Assembly (NCBI RefSeq): GCF_042685265.1 | Contig: NZ_JBHUMX010000035.1 | Length of the DNA stretch: 64,000 nucleotides | Source: Oceanobacillus_B kapialis | Lineage (GTDB): Bacteria > Bacillota > Bacilli > Bacillales > Amphibacillaceae | Strand: one strand, 5' to 3' | Part shown: positions 41,946-50,464 of the stretch, in pieces | How positions within the stretch are numbered: position 1 is the first letter of the stretch | Layout of the letters: every line of letters begins with the position of its first letter | Position numbers and translations under genes: made by a program | The notes under the pieces: model-generated | Seen by the model: only the letters and a program-made list of their open reading frames with translations | What the model was told of the DNA's origin: nothing | Databases searched by the model: none

Positions 41946-42130
41946 TGGAGCGTCTTTTTGGGGATTGGTGCTTCTCTTCATGGGGTTGGTGCGTCTCCTC
42001 ATAGGAGTGCTGCGCCTCTTTATGGTTGGTGCGTCTCCTCATGGGAGTCCTGCGTCCCTTCATGGGTGTGCTGCGTCTCTTTATGGGGTTGGTGCGCCTC
42101 TTCATGGGTGTGCTGCGCCTCTTCATGAGC
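41946..42130 (-). repeat. 21-nt tandem repeat array A
   Basis: About eight to nine copies of a 21-nt unit, minus-strand form CATGAAGAGGCGCAGCACACC. It lies directly downstream of the ureohydrolase terminator (42179-42202) and upstream of the hemAT promoter on the same strand. Because 21 is a multiple of 3, an open frame of seven-residue repeats rich in Lys, Arg and Thr arises; it has no ribosome site and is probably not translated. Confidence 0.88.
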
Positions 42131-42178
42131 AGGTTTGCGAATAGCAGACTTGGCCCTCAGATATCACACCAAACAAAA

Positions 42179-42202
42179 ACCACTCCCTCACAAGGAAGTG
42201 GT
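42179..42202 (-). terminator. Terminator after the ureohydrolase gene
   Basis: ACCACT/AGTGGT stem with an inner CC/GG pair, followed on the minus strand by GTTTTTGTTTG, 11 nt past the stop codon. Confidence 0.8.
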
Positions 42203-42213
42203 CCATTCATTAT

Positions 42214-43164
42214 TTATTCACTTTTCTCATGCAAAATGTTCCCCGCCAATGCGTATAGAACCGCATACGTGACAAAGTGTGAGGAATTATCATTTGTATC
42301 CTGTTGTGGATAGACCTCCACATAATCCATTCCACGGATGCCAAGCTTAGCGAATTCATGGACTAGCTCAAGCAATTCGTAAGAGGTGAGGCCATTTCCG
42401 TCTACTGGACCGCCGGGATTGAAAGCGAAGTCCAGCACATCACTGCAAATGCTCAAGTATACAGCCTCTGTGCCCTCACTGGCAATTTGGTAGGCTTGTT
42501 TGGCTAAAGCGGCCAGGTCCTTAGCCTTGCGCACCTCTCTTACAGAGATGGTCGTGGCGCCAACCTCTTTTGCATATTTTCCTGTTTCTGGTGCGTTTCT
42601 CGGCCCGTGGATGCCCATGTGGACGATGCTTTCATTTCTTACGCTTTCACTTTCATAAATACGATGAAATGGTGTACTTCTGGCGTAAAGGTCTCCTTCG
42701 TATTCTTTGTAATTGTCATAGTGGGCATCAAGATGGATGATCCCTACTTTGCCTGAGACTTCTTCACTCAGTGCTTTCACTATCGGATAGGTAATTCCAT
42801 GGTCACCACCGAATGCGACAGGGAATTTACCAGTTTTCCAAACACCAGCGGAAAAATCCTTAATTCGCTGCATTGTTTCGATGGTATCTGCTGGAACTAC
42901 ATCAACATCGCCTAGGTCACCAAATTTATAATGGGATAGTACATCGATTTCATCAAGCTCTGGTAAATATCCTGTATATCTTGCTGAATTGAGACGAATC
43001 GCCTTAGGTCCGAGCTCACAGCCCGTGTAATCTCCCCATGTTACGGCGCCCTCCCAGGGGACACCGTAAATGAGAACATCGCGATCAGCAATATCTTCAT
43101 CTAGACTCACTTTTTTTCCGTTTAGAAAGCAAGGTGTATTACCGTATAATTTATTTTGAGACAA
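42214..43164 (-). CDS. Divergent ureohydrolase (agmatinase/arginase superfamily)
   Basis: Protein of 316 residues with the ureohydrolase fold: GGDHGITYPIV and HLDAHYDNY provide metal ligands of the usual kind. The third motif is altered: the expected SxDxDxxDP reads SICSDVLDF, so Cys stands in place of one metal-binding Asp and Phe replaces Pro. It may therefore hold metal differently or act on an unusual guanidino substrate. TTG 43164 has AGGAG at 8 nt; GTG 43173 would overlap that site. It follows the PutP-type symporter by 17 nt, suggesting uptake and hydrolysis of the same compound. Agmatinase activity should not be assumed. Confidence 0.75.
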   Translation of the reverse strand: MSQNKLYGNTPCFLNGKKVSLDEDIADRDVLIYGVPWEGAVTWGDYTGCELGPKAIRLNSARYTGYLPELDEIDVLSHYKFGDLGDVDVVPADTIETMQRIKDFSAGVWKTGKFPVAFGGDHGITYPIVKALSEEVSGKVGIIHLDAHYDNYKEYEGDLYARSTPFHRIYESESVRNESIVHMGIHGPRNAPETGKYAKEVGATTISVREVRKAKDLAALAKQAYQIASEGTEAVYLSICSDVLDFAFNPGGPVDGNGLTSYELLELVHEFAKLGIRGMDYVEVYPQQDTNDNSSHFVTYAVLYALAGNILHEKSE

Positions 43165-43181
43165 GCTTATCACTCCTACTA

Positions 43182-44681
43182 TTATTTTATTCCAGTTATT
43201 TTCGCGTATTCTTCCTGCATTTCCTGGGTGGCTCTTTTGCCGATCAGACTGAATACAATAATTGCGATGCTTGATAAGACAAATCCAGGCACGATTTCAT
43301 ATAGTGCTGATCCAGTTAATGGCCAAAGAAACACGGTTAGTCCTCCAACGATAATTCCTGCTAAAGCTCCATTACGGGAAGTTTTCCCCCAGAATAAAGA
43401 AAATAAAATAGCTGGCCCAAAGGTGGCACCGAACCCTGCCCACGCATAGCTTACGAGGTCAAGAACCGAGCTTGTTTCATTCCAGGCAATCATCACAGCT
43501 ATGATGGCAATGACAAGGACAGAAATTCGTCCTACCCATACGAGTTCTTTATCCGAAGCGCTTTTACGGAAATATCTTCGGTAAAAATCCTCCGACAATG
43601 CACTGGAGGAGACCAGTAATTGCGAGTCAACCGTACTCATAATCGCCGCTAATACTGCGGCAAGTAAGATACCAGCAATCCAAGGGTTGTAGACTACTTG
43701 CACGAGTTGAATAAAAACCTGCTCAGAATCAGCTAAAGGTTCATTAAACGTCACAATCCCAAGCATCCCAACTATTAACGCACCGTACAGTGGAATAACA
43801 AGTCCGAATGTAACACTAATTAACCTTGCTTTGCGTACTTCTTTATGTGAACGTATGGCCATAAAACGCGCTAATATATGTGGTTGACCAAAATAACCTA
43901 AACCCCAGGCAAGTGCAGAAATGATACCTACTGCCCCGATGGCACCAAGTGGCTCCCATAAAATACCTTCTGCTTGATTATAATCTGTAGCTGCAAATGC
44001 ATCGATTAGATTAGGGGTAATTTGGCCGAGCTGGTTAAATAGTTCCCCAAACCCACCAATTTCGATCAATCCATAAATAGATGTAAATAAAAGTGCTGCT
44101 GACATAAGGATACCCTGAATAGCATCCGTGAAACTTACTGCTAAAAATCCACCCAAAAAGGTGTAAGCAACAATAATGATGGCACCCACCGTTAATGCGA
44201 GATGATAATCCATATCAAAGGTACCTTGGAACAACTTCGCTCCTGCTACAAGCCCAGAAGCAGTATAAAATAGGAAAAATGCTAAAATAAATGTCGCGGA
44301 AATAACGCGTAAGAGGTGGGAAGTATCCCGAAAACGGTTTTCCAAAAACTGAGGTAGTGTAATAGAATCATTCGTATATTCGGTATAAATTCGTAATCGT
44401 TTGGCTACATATTGCCAGTTTATCATGGCACCTATAGCCAAGCCGACAGCAAGCCAAAGACTATTGGCTCCGAGCCCAGTCGCATACGCAGCACCTGGCA
44501 AACCTATTAGCAGCCAGCCACTAAAATCACTTGCCGAAGCAGAAAATGCTGCAACCACACTATTCAACTTTCTTCCGCCAAGCACGTAATCCGATAAGGT
44601 ATTTGTCATTCTGTACGTAATAATCCCGATGGCAATCATTACGACAAGGTAAATAATAAACGTAATCAATGTGGCGTTCAT
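43182..44681 (-). CDS. PutP-type sodium:solute symporter
   Basis: Sodium-coupled transporter of 499 residues with about 13 helices, of the SSF family and closest in feel to proline symporter PutP: SDYVLGGRKLNSVVAAFSAS, ASDFSGWLLIGLPGAAY, YFGQPHILARFMA and AAIMSTVDSQLLVSSSALSED. It overlaps by 4 nt (ATGA) the small membrane gene in front and precedes the ureohydrolase. Proline is the default guess, but the neighbouring guanidino-type hydrolase makes agmatine, guanidinobutyrate or a similar compound possible. Confidence 0.82.
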   Translation of the reverse strand: MNATLITFIIYLVVMIAIGIITYRMTNTLSDYVLGGRKLNSVVAAFSASASDFSGWLLIGLPGAAYATGLGANSLWLAVGLAIGAMINWQYVAKRLRIYTEYTNDSITLPQFLENRFRDTSHLLRVISATFILAFFLFYTASGLVAGAKLFQGTFDMDYHLALTVGAIIIVAYTFLGGFLAVSFTDAIQGILMSAALLFTSIYGLIEIGGFGELFNQLGQITPNLIDAFAATDYNQAEGILWEPLGAIGAVGIISALAWGLGYFGQPHILARFMAIRSHKEVRKARLISVTFGLVIPLYGALIVGMLGIVTFNEPLADSEQVFIQLVQVVYNPWIAGILLAAVLAAIMSTVDSQLLVSSSALSEDFYRRYFRKSASDKELVWVGRISVLVIAIIAVMIAWNETSSVLDLVSYAWAGFGATFGPAILFSLFWGKTSRNGALAGIIVGGLTVFLWPLTGSALYEIVPGFVLSSIAIIVFSLIGKRATQEMQEEYAKITGIK

Positions 44682-44791
44682 TTGCTGTCATCCCCCTTTT
44701 CCGTGAAAAAGGTAATCACTGCCCAGACTACCAATAATGGCATAGGGACGGCAAACCAAAATAACGTCCATCCACTAATTGCATATTCCAT
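44678..44791 (-). CDS. 37-residue membrane protein coupled to the symporter
   Basis: Short gene with ribosome site GGAGGAA 4-5 nt before ATG 44791. The product has one strongly hydrophobic helix (TLFWFAVPMPLLVVWAVITFF) and a charged tail TEKGDDSK. Its stop overlaps the symporter start as ATGA. Small single-helix partners are known for other sodium:solute symporters, so an accessory subunit is likely; this is inference. Confidence 0.7.
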   Translation of the reverse strand: MEYAISGWTLFWFAVPMPLLVVWAVITFFTEKGDDSK

Positions 44792-44873
44792 CCTATTCCT
44801 CCTTTGTCTTTATCTACACCATATTAACATAACAGTTAGAATATTTCATTTAATAGAAAATTATACATAAATA

Positions 44874-44902
44874 CAAAAAGCCTCACTGTTAAGCAAGGCT
44901 TT
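44874..44902 (-). terminator. Terminator at the end of the FIMAH enzyme run
   Basis: AAAGCCT (44877-44883) pairs with AGGCTTT (44896-44902); the minus strand continues with TTTTTG. It follows the last enzyme gene by 14 nt. Confidence 0.75.
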
Positions 44903-44916
44903 GCAACTATCCTTTG

Positions 44917-46056
44917 TTACCCATCCCATTTCCCAATAAAATAATTCACATCACGCTTCAGTTCCTCCCAAGCTTTGTCGGAGATTGCCCCTGACTCTTT
45001 TTGATGATCCAGGTATACTCTCATTCCTTGTAAATGTTTTACCAGTTTTTCATCTTTTCCCTGCTTCTTATAGTAAGCAAGTACTTCAAGATGCTGTTGT
45101 AAAATGGTAGAAGTTCGTTCCTCTTGAATTTCCCCATACTCCGTATAATGGTCCACTAGCCATGCTGTGCCAGCTAAATTATATGAGGAGCTTCCTTGAA
45201 GTAGCGAAACCTCTGCAATGACAGGGATGTGGTCAGCTGCTTCGGTCGTCATCGTAGTAGCTGTGTGCACCTCAATCCTTGGTGAGGTCAGGACGTAATC
45301 TATTCTTCGATCTGGTGCGACAGCTGGATAGGTGTATCCCTCATCATCGTCACTCCATTTCCAGACATCTGCATATTTCTGTAGCAATGGCTGAAGCTCT
45401 GTGGCATTAGGTCGTGCATTCATATCGCCAACGAGAATGCTATACGTATTCTCTGCCATAATTTCTTTCATGTCAGCCACTTGCATTTCTCTTACGGTCG
45501 GGTCACCCCTGTAATCCAGATGTGTTACATAAAAAGCCACGTCGGCTCCTTCTACATTAATATGTGCTTCAAGAAACCCAGGGGCTGGTTTAGGTACAGG
45601 GTTCGGGTCTTGTGTGGACAATCTGGCAATCTCTCTATTTGCTGCAGCTATAATGGGATACTTACTTAAAACTGCCACACCAAATTGTCTCCGGGGGTCC
45701 CCTTCGTTTGCTGGTTCAAAATCATAGATTGGGGCGAAATAATAGTACATATCCAACTGCTCAGCAAGCTGGGCAATCATATTATCATGCTCACTTCGCG
45801 CACCCCAGTGCACGTCCACTTCCTGCAATCCAATAATATCAGCATCTGTTTCCTCAATAGCCGTTGCGATGCGTTCCAAATTGTATGTTCCATCTGTTCC
45901 TCTGCCTGCTGCAACATTGTATGTCGCAACCTTTACGTTCAGTTCTTCGGTTTGCATTTCGTTACTTTCTTGGACAGCTAGCATTTCTGGGGAGGGAGAA
46001 AGGGATACCCATAATAAAAGTAAAAAACTCGCAATAAACAGGATTACATTTTTCAC
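44917..46056 (-). CDS. Secreted EEP-family hydrolase with C-terminal FIMAH domain
   Basis: Protein of 379 residues. A signal peptide (about 1-28) is followed by an endonuclease/exonuclease/phosphatase domain at about 40-285: KVATYNVAAG, DIIGLQEVDVHWG, VLVGDMNARPNATE-like segment and AADHIPVIAEV carry the usual Asn, Glu, Asp and His ligands. Residues about 295-379 form the helical domain shared by five neighbours (QQHLEVLAYYKKQGKDEKLVKHL then a final GKW). Secreted members can be nucleases, phosphodiesterases or sphingomyelinase-like. The substrate is not known; a phosphodiester in the wall or extracellular DNA is plausible. Confidence 0.8.
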   Translation of the reverse strand: MKNVILFIASFLLLLWVSLSPSPEMLAVQESNEMQTEELNVKVATYNVAAGRGTDGTYNLERIATAIEETDADIIGLQEVDVHWGARSEHDNMIAQLAEQLDMYYYFAPIYDFEPANEGDPRRQFGVAVLSKYPIIAAANREIARLSTQDPNPVPKPAPGFLEAHINVEGADVAFYVTHLDYRGDPTVREMQVADMKEIMAENTYSILVGDMNARPNATELQPLLQKYADVWKWSDDDEGYTYPAVAPDRRIDYVLTSPRIEVHTATTMTTEAADHIPVIAEVSLLQGSSSYNLAGTAWLVDHYTEYGEIQEERTSTILQQHLEVLAYYKKQGKDEKLVKHLQGMRVYLDHQKESGAISDKAWEELKRDVNYFIGKWDG

Positions 46057-46126
46057 TTATATTCCCACCTTTCTATTTTAAGAAGAACATCCCCCTCTTA
46101 AAGAAGAAGGGGATTCTATTATTCTA

Positions 46127-47647
46127 TTATTTCCACATTGCTAGCATATCTGTCGCATCACTATAGAGTAATTCATAAGCGGTTTCCGAAATTCGCTCCG
46201 CCTCTAATTGCTGATCAATTAACAGCAAGAAAGCTTCCATATGCTTGGCCACTTTCCCAGCATCCTCTCTCCCTTCAAAGCGCTCTACTGCAGTAAGATG
46301 CATACTTAGCTTGCGGGCAGCTTCTGATTTAATTTCTTTGTTGTCTTGAAACGCTTTAATCATGTTTTCTAAGTCCGTTGTGCTGACCGTATAAACTAGG
46401 TAATCTCTGCGCACCTCTTTAAATTCCTGGAGACCTTCTTCCCATTGAGCCACCATGGATTCTACAGATTCTCCATTTTCAATAGCTTCACGGATCCAGC
46501 CATTCCCGATTAAGTTATCAAAGAACGACACGCCTGCGCTGTTTTCTGCACGGAAAGCAAAGTCTTCTGGGTACATATCATGCAACGTTTTTACGATATG
46601 CAATCCTGTCACGACAGGATCATAAGCTTTTTTATCTGTCACATGTATTTGAATGCCGTGGCTTAATGTGCCGCTATGCTTCGAAAACATAGGAGTGAAG
46701 GAAGCTGCTCGGAATGTAACCCCGTCTAGTTCTAAATGATTTAACGCTTCTGCAAAATCTGTGCTATTTACAAATGGTGCACCAATTAATTCAAACGGCT
46801 TAGTCGTACCTCTTCCCTCTGATACATTTGTTCCTTCAATTAACGCTGCTCCAGGGTAAACAAGTGCTGTATCAAGTGTCGGCATGTTTGGTGATGGTAA
46901 AACAAATTCTAATCCTGTGTCATCATAATATTGACCGCGTTTCCAGCCATCCATCTCGACGACTGTTAAATCAGCGCCAATATCAAATTCTTCATTAAAT
47001 AACTTTGCCAGTTCGCCAACCGTCATGCCGTGGCGTAAGGGGATTGGGTAGTTTCCGACAAAGGAAGCATAATCTGGATCAAGTACAGGCCCTTCCACAC
47101 TGTTACCGCCAAGTGGGTTTGGACGATCCAGTACGATGAACTCTACATTGTTTTCCTGTGCTGCTTCCATGGCATAAGCCATTGTGTAAATATACGTATA
47201 GAAACGAGCACCCACATCCTGAATATCAAATAGAAGTACATCTACGTTCTCAAGCATTTCTGGTGTCGGCTTTCTTGTTTGACCATAAAGGCTATAGACT
47301 GGCAAACCTGTTTCCTCATCAATATAATATTCTACATACTCTCCGGCTTGCGCATCTCCACGCACACCGTGCTCAGGTCCATATAACGCTGTTAATTCAA
47401 CGTCTGGATCATTGTGCAAGGTATCTACAATACTATTTAACTGCTGATCTACCCCAGTCGGATTGGTAATGAGCCCAACCTTTTTCCCTTCAATTAAGTC
47501 TTTATGCTGGTCAAGCAACACTTCCACGCCTAATTTAAGTTGTTCCCCTTCTGTGTGGTCACTATTTTTTAGCTTATCTGCCACGACACCCGATAAGGAA
47601 CCAAGAACGAAGCAAAGACTTATGACGGCTATTAGTAGCTTCTTCAT
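46127..47647 (-). CDS. namZ: NamZ-type exo-muramidase (DUF1343) with FIMAH domain
   Basis: Protein of 506 residues. Signal peptide (about 1-24), then a DUF1343 domain matching B. subtilis NamZ (YbbC), an exo-beta-N-acetylmuramidase that removes MurNAc from peptidoglycan ends. Family segments: KVGLITNPTGVDQQLNSIVD, TALYGPEHGVRGDAQAGE, LLFDIQDVGARFYTYIYTMA, VLDRPNPLGG and LIEGTNVSEGRGTTKPFELI. Residues about 425-506 form the shared helical domain, which the B. subtilis enzyme lacks as far as I recall. It follows ggt by 61 nt. Confidence 0.88.
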   Translation of the reverse strand: MKKLLIAVISLCFVLGSLSGVVADKLKNSDHTEGEQLKLGVEVLLDQHKDLIEGKKVGLITNPTGVDQQLNSIVDTLHNDPDVELTALYGPEHGVRGDAQAGEYVEYYIDEETGLPVYSLYGQTRKPTPEMLENVDVLLFDIQDVGARFYTYIYTMAYAMEAAQENNVEFIVLDRPNPLGGNSVEGPVLDPDYASFVGNYPIPLRHGMTVGELAKLFNEEFDIGADLTVVEMDGWKRGQYYDDTGLEFVLPSPNMPTLDTALVYPGAALIEGTNVSEGRGTTKPFELIGAPFVNSTDFAEALNHLELDGVTFRAASFTPMFSKHSGTLSHGIQIHVTDKKAYDPVVTGLHIVKTLHDMYPEDFAFRAENSAGVSFFDNLIGNGWIREAIENGESVESMVAQWEEGLQEFKEVRRDYLVYTVSTTDLENMIKAFQDNKEIKSEAARKLSMHLTAVERFEGREDAGKVAKHMEAFLLLIDQQLEAERISETAYELLYSDATDMLAMWK

Positions 47648-47708
47648 CTGTTATCCTCCCTTTTTATTGAAATGGAGAGAAAAGAGCACGCTTCTCTCCC
47701 CATTTCCC

Positions 47709-50381
47709 TTAATCTATCGAACGTTGCCAAATTCGTACTAAGGATTCTGCTTGCAGTGTGAGTTCTTGTTTTGCCAGCTCTGAAATATTGCCGTTACGGT
47801 GCTGGACATCTAGTAATTGCGTTAGCACTTGCATGTGCTTCACTGCTTTGTCCATTCGTTCCTGATTTTCAAAACGTTCCACTGCTGTTAAATGGGTGAG
47901 CAATAGTCGTTCTATCTGCTGTTCGATTTCTCCATTGTCTGCAAACTGCTCAACTAATGCTTTCATTTTCGATATTGCTGGAAGGTCTTCGTCTGTAATT
48001 CCAATGGCTGTGCCTTCCCTTGTTGAATCAGCAGCCCCATGATAGGAGTCGCTCCCTAATAAGATACTGTTCACATTTCCAATCTCTCTCGGACTATCTT
48101 CCCAACTGTGCCCCATCTGCTCCAAAGTTTCCCGAACATCAGCCGGAATCCCATACTCCCAGCGGATGCTTGGATAACTATTGCTATAGATACGTGGTTC
48201 TTCGATTGCATCCTTCAAGTCCATCTCATAGCCGAGCACATTCACTAACGTCTGGGTTACGGACGTAATAATAGTTGCCCCACCTGGTGATCCTACCGTC
48301 ATATATGGCTCTCCGTCCTCTAACACAATGGTAGGTGTCATACTGCTAAGTGGTCGCTTATTTGGCTGGACTTCATTCGCTCCTCCAGGAATCGCATCAA
48401 AGTCTGTTAGCTCATTATTCAGCATAATGCCATAGCCTGGCACCATAATCCCTGACCCGAACACCTGCTCAATTGTCGTTGTATAGGAAACGAGATTTCC
48501 CCATTGGTCGGCAACCGTAAAATGGGTTGTTTCCCCGTCGACCTTGTCATCTACTTGTGACACAACCTCTGAAGGTTCACCCTCTTGGTATGCCCATGGA
48601 TTACCTGGTTCTACGTTCGGGTTAGCCGCTTCTGGATCAATTGTTGCCACTCGTTCTGCTACATAATCAGGATGAAGCAGGCCTTCTCTCGGTACCTCCA
48701 CATATTCCGGGTCTCCCATATAAGCGCCCCGATCTGCATAGGCAAGGTGCATCGCTTCTGCCATATAGTGGTATTTCTCTGATGATTTTACGTCATATTG
48801 TGTGAGGTCCAGTTGCTCAAACTTTTTCAAAAGCTGTAACATCGTTAATCCTCCAGAGCTTGGTGGAGGCATGGAAGCAATTTCATACCCTTGATAGTCT
48901 CCCCAAACGGGCTCATCTTCGGTCACATCATACCGACTTAAGTCTTCTGCTACCATGCTGCCACCAAATTCCTGAACCTCAGCCGCCAATGCTTCCCCAA
49001 TTTCTCCATTGTAAAAAACATCGGAGCCTTGATCACGAATCAGCTTGAAAGTTTTCGCTAAATCCTCCTGAACAAGTAATTCTCCTTCTTCTAAAGGTTC
49101 CCCTCCAGGTAAAAATACATCACCAGCAGCTGTTCGTTCTAATTTACTTGCATTACTGGAAATTGCACTTGCAAGTACCCAGTTTACAGGGATCCCCTCT
49201 TCAGCCATATCGATGGATGGTTGTATCAGCTCTTCCATTGGCACAGAGCCCCAATTTTGTAGTGCCGTTTCCAGTCCCTTTAACGTTCCAGGAACCCCAA
49301 CCGATTTCCCACTACGAACACGCTCGGAAAAGGGAATTACTGTTCCTGCAATCGCTTCTATATCCCATTCTTCTGGTTCTTCTTCACCTTGCTCCCATTG
49401 ACGAACCTTTAACGTTTCCCCTTCTACTTGAAAACGAAGGGACTGCCAATCAGTCGTTCGCTCAAAGGACACTGTATCCAGTGTTGATGTTCCGCCGTCT
49501 TTTGCCTGAATTAATCGCAACTCATTTGTATTGGTGTTCACTTCTACTCCATAGCCGTTCTCCGCAAAGGTCGACCCAGTTGAACGGAATTCATCTGCAC
49601 GCAGCCATAACCGAAGTCTTCGATCATCACCCGGGTCGTCCGTACGAAAACGGATAAATAACTCGCTGTTTTCCACAGGTTCCATGATCGAGGTAACCTG
49701 TCCAAATGAAGTGGAATTTCCACCATATGGCGCTCCAAAATGAATGTTTCCCCCTGTTTCATTTAAGCGAAATTCCGTGCCCCTTTCGAACAGCTCGAAT
49801 TGTTCCGCACTCCAGGGTGCGCCATTTTCCCCTGTAAAATTTGAGGAAAAGACGTTCTCCCCTGTTGTTACATCTTCCACTTGAACTTCCGCAACATGGA
49901 ATTCCTTTCCTTCTTCTTCACTTAATTCATTGGCGCCAAGTAAAAATTTCCCTGGCCCTTCCACGATATTGCTTTTATCAATAAACATATCTGGCGTCGC
50001 CCCTTGTGGCGCACGCTCCCTGCTATTAATGATGGAAACATTCTCTGTTTTCGCATCATAGTACATCATAAAGCCGCCCCCACCGATTCCGGACATCATC
50101 GGTTCGGCCACGTTTAAAGCAAATTGCATTGCAACAGCCGCATCCACTGCGTTTCCTCCATTTTTCAATACATCTGCTCCAATTTCAGAAGCTAATGGAT
50201 GCGCGGAAACGACCATCCCTTTGTCCCCAACATCGGTTTGCTCTGGTTGAACACCTGGATTTTCCGGCTCGTACTCTGTGTTATCTCCAGGGCTGGATAT
50301 GGCTGATAAACCTGCCACAGGAATGCTCAAAACCAGTCCAATGATGAGAAGAACGGCTAATAATCTAGAATGCTTTTTCAT
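47709..50381 (-). CDS. ggt: Gamma-glutamyltransferase with inserted beta-rich domain and FIMAH tail
   Basis: Protein of 890 residues, about 300 longer than typical Ggt. A signal peptide is followed by the N-terminal Ggt part (MVVSAHPLASEIGADVLKNG, GGGGFMMYYD, RERAPQGATPDMFID). About 190 residues of a beta-rich segment (roughly 145-335, with SSNFTGENGAPWS and RLRLWLRADEF) interrupt the domain before SGKSVGVPGTLKGLE. The self-cleavage nucleophile Thr is in DGETTHFTVADQWGN. The C-terminal 85 residues are the shared helical domain. It should hydrolyse or transfer gamma-glutamyl groups outside the cell; the insert may bind a polymer. A hairpin precedes it. Confidence 0.85.
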   Translation of the reverse strand: MKKHSRLLAVLLIIGLVLSIPVAGLSAISSPGDNTEYEPENPGVQPEQTDVGDKGMVVSAHPLASEIGADVLKNGGNAVDAAVAMQFALNVAEPMMSGIGGGGFMMYYDAKTENVSIINSRERAPQGATPDMFIDKSNIVEGPGKFLLGANELSEEEGKEFHVAEVQVEDVTTGENVFSSNFTGENGAPWSAEQFELFERGTEFRLNETGGNIHFGAPYGGNSTSFGQVTSIMEPVENSELFIRFRTDDPGDDRRLRLWLRADEFRSTGSTFAENGYGVEVNTNTNELRLIQAKDGGTSTLDTVSFERTTDWQSLRFQVEGETLKVRQWEQGEEEPEEWDIEAIAGTVIPFSERVRSGKSVGVPGTLKGLETALQNWGSVPMEELIQPSIDMAEEGIPVNWVLASAISSNASKLERTAAGDVFLPGGEPLEEGELLVQEDLAKTFKLIRDQGSDVFYNGEIGEALAAEVQEFGGSMVAEDLSRYDVTEDEPVWGDYQGYEIASMPPPSSGGLTMLQLLKKFEQLDLTQYDVKSSEKYHYMAEAMHLAYADRGAYMGDPEYVEVPREGLLHPDYVAERVATIDPEAANPNVEPGNPWAYQEGEPSEVVSQVDDKVDGETTHFTVADQWGNLVSYTTTIEQVFGSGIMVPGYGIMLNNELTDFDAIPGGANEVQPNKRPLSSMTPTIVLEDGEPYMTVGSPGGATIITSVTQTLVNVLGYEMDLKDAIEEPRIYSNSYPSIRWEYGIPADVRETLEQMGHSWEDSPREIGNVNSILLGSDSYHGAADSTREGTAIGITDEDLPAISKMKALVEQFADNGEIEQQIERLLLTHLTAVERFENQERMDKAVKHMQVLTQLLDVQHRNGNISELAKQELTLQAESLVRIWQRSID

Positions 50382-50416
50382 GTTTCCCCTCCTATCTTTA
50401 TTATCTGTTGAAAAGG

Positions 50417-50450
50417 AAGCAGTGAGGGGGTAGGTTACTCCTCACTGCTT
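50417..50450 (-). terminator. Hairpin between amiE-like and ggt genes
   Basis: AAGCAGTGAGG (50417-50427) pairs perfectly with CCTCACTGCTT (50440-50450), 14 nt after the amiE-like stop. The T-rich tail is weak (TCCTTTTC), so it may be a partial terminator or mRNA stabiliser within the operon. Confidence 0.55.
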
Positions 50451-50464
50451 TTACTGATCAAAAG

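Noticed and set aside
41848..42126. Arg/Lys/Thr-rich frame of 92 codons
   Set aside because: A by-product of the 21-nt array A, whose period is a multiple of three. It has no ribosome site and runs into the sigma-D promoter of hemAT.
41946..42130. Possible CRISPR array
   Set aside because: The 21-nt units are directly tandem without unique spacers, and no cas genes are present.
49148..49657. Plus-strand frame of 169 codons inside ggt
   Set aside because: Lies wholly within a conserved coding gene on the other strand and has no family features or ribosome site.
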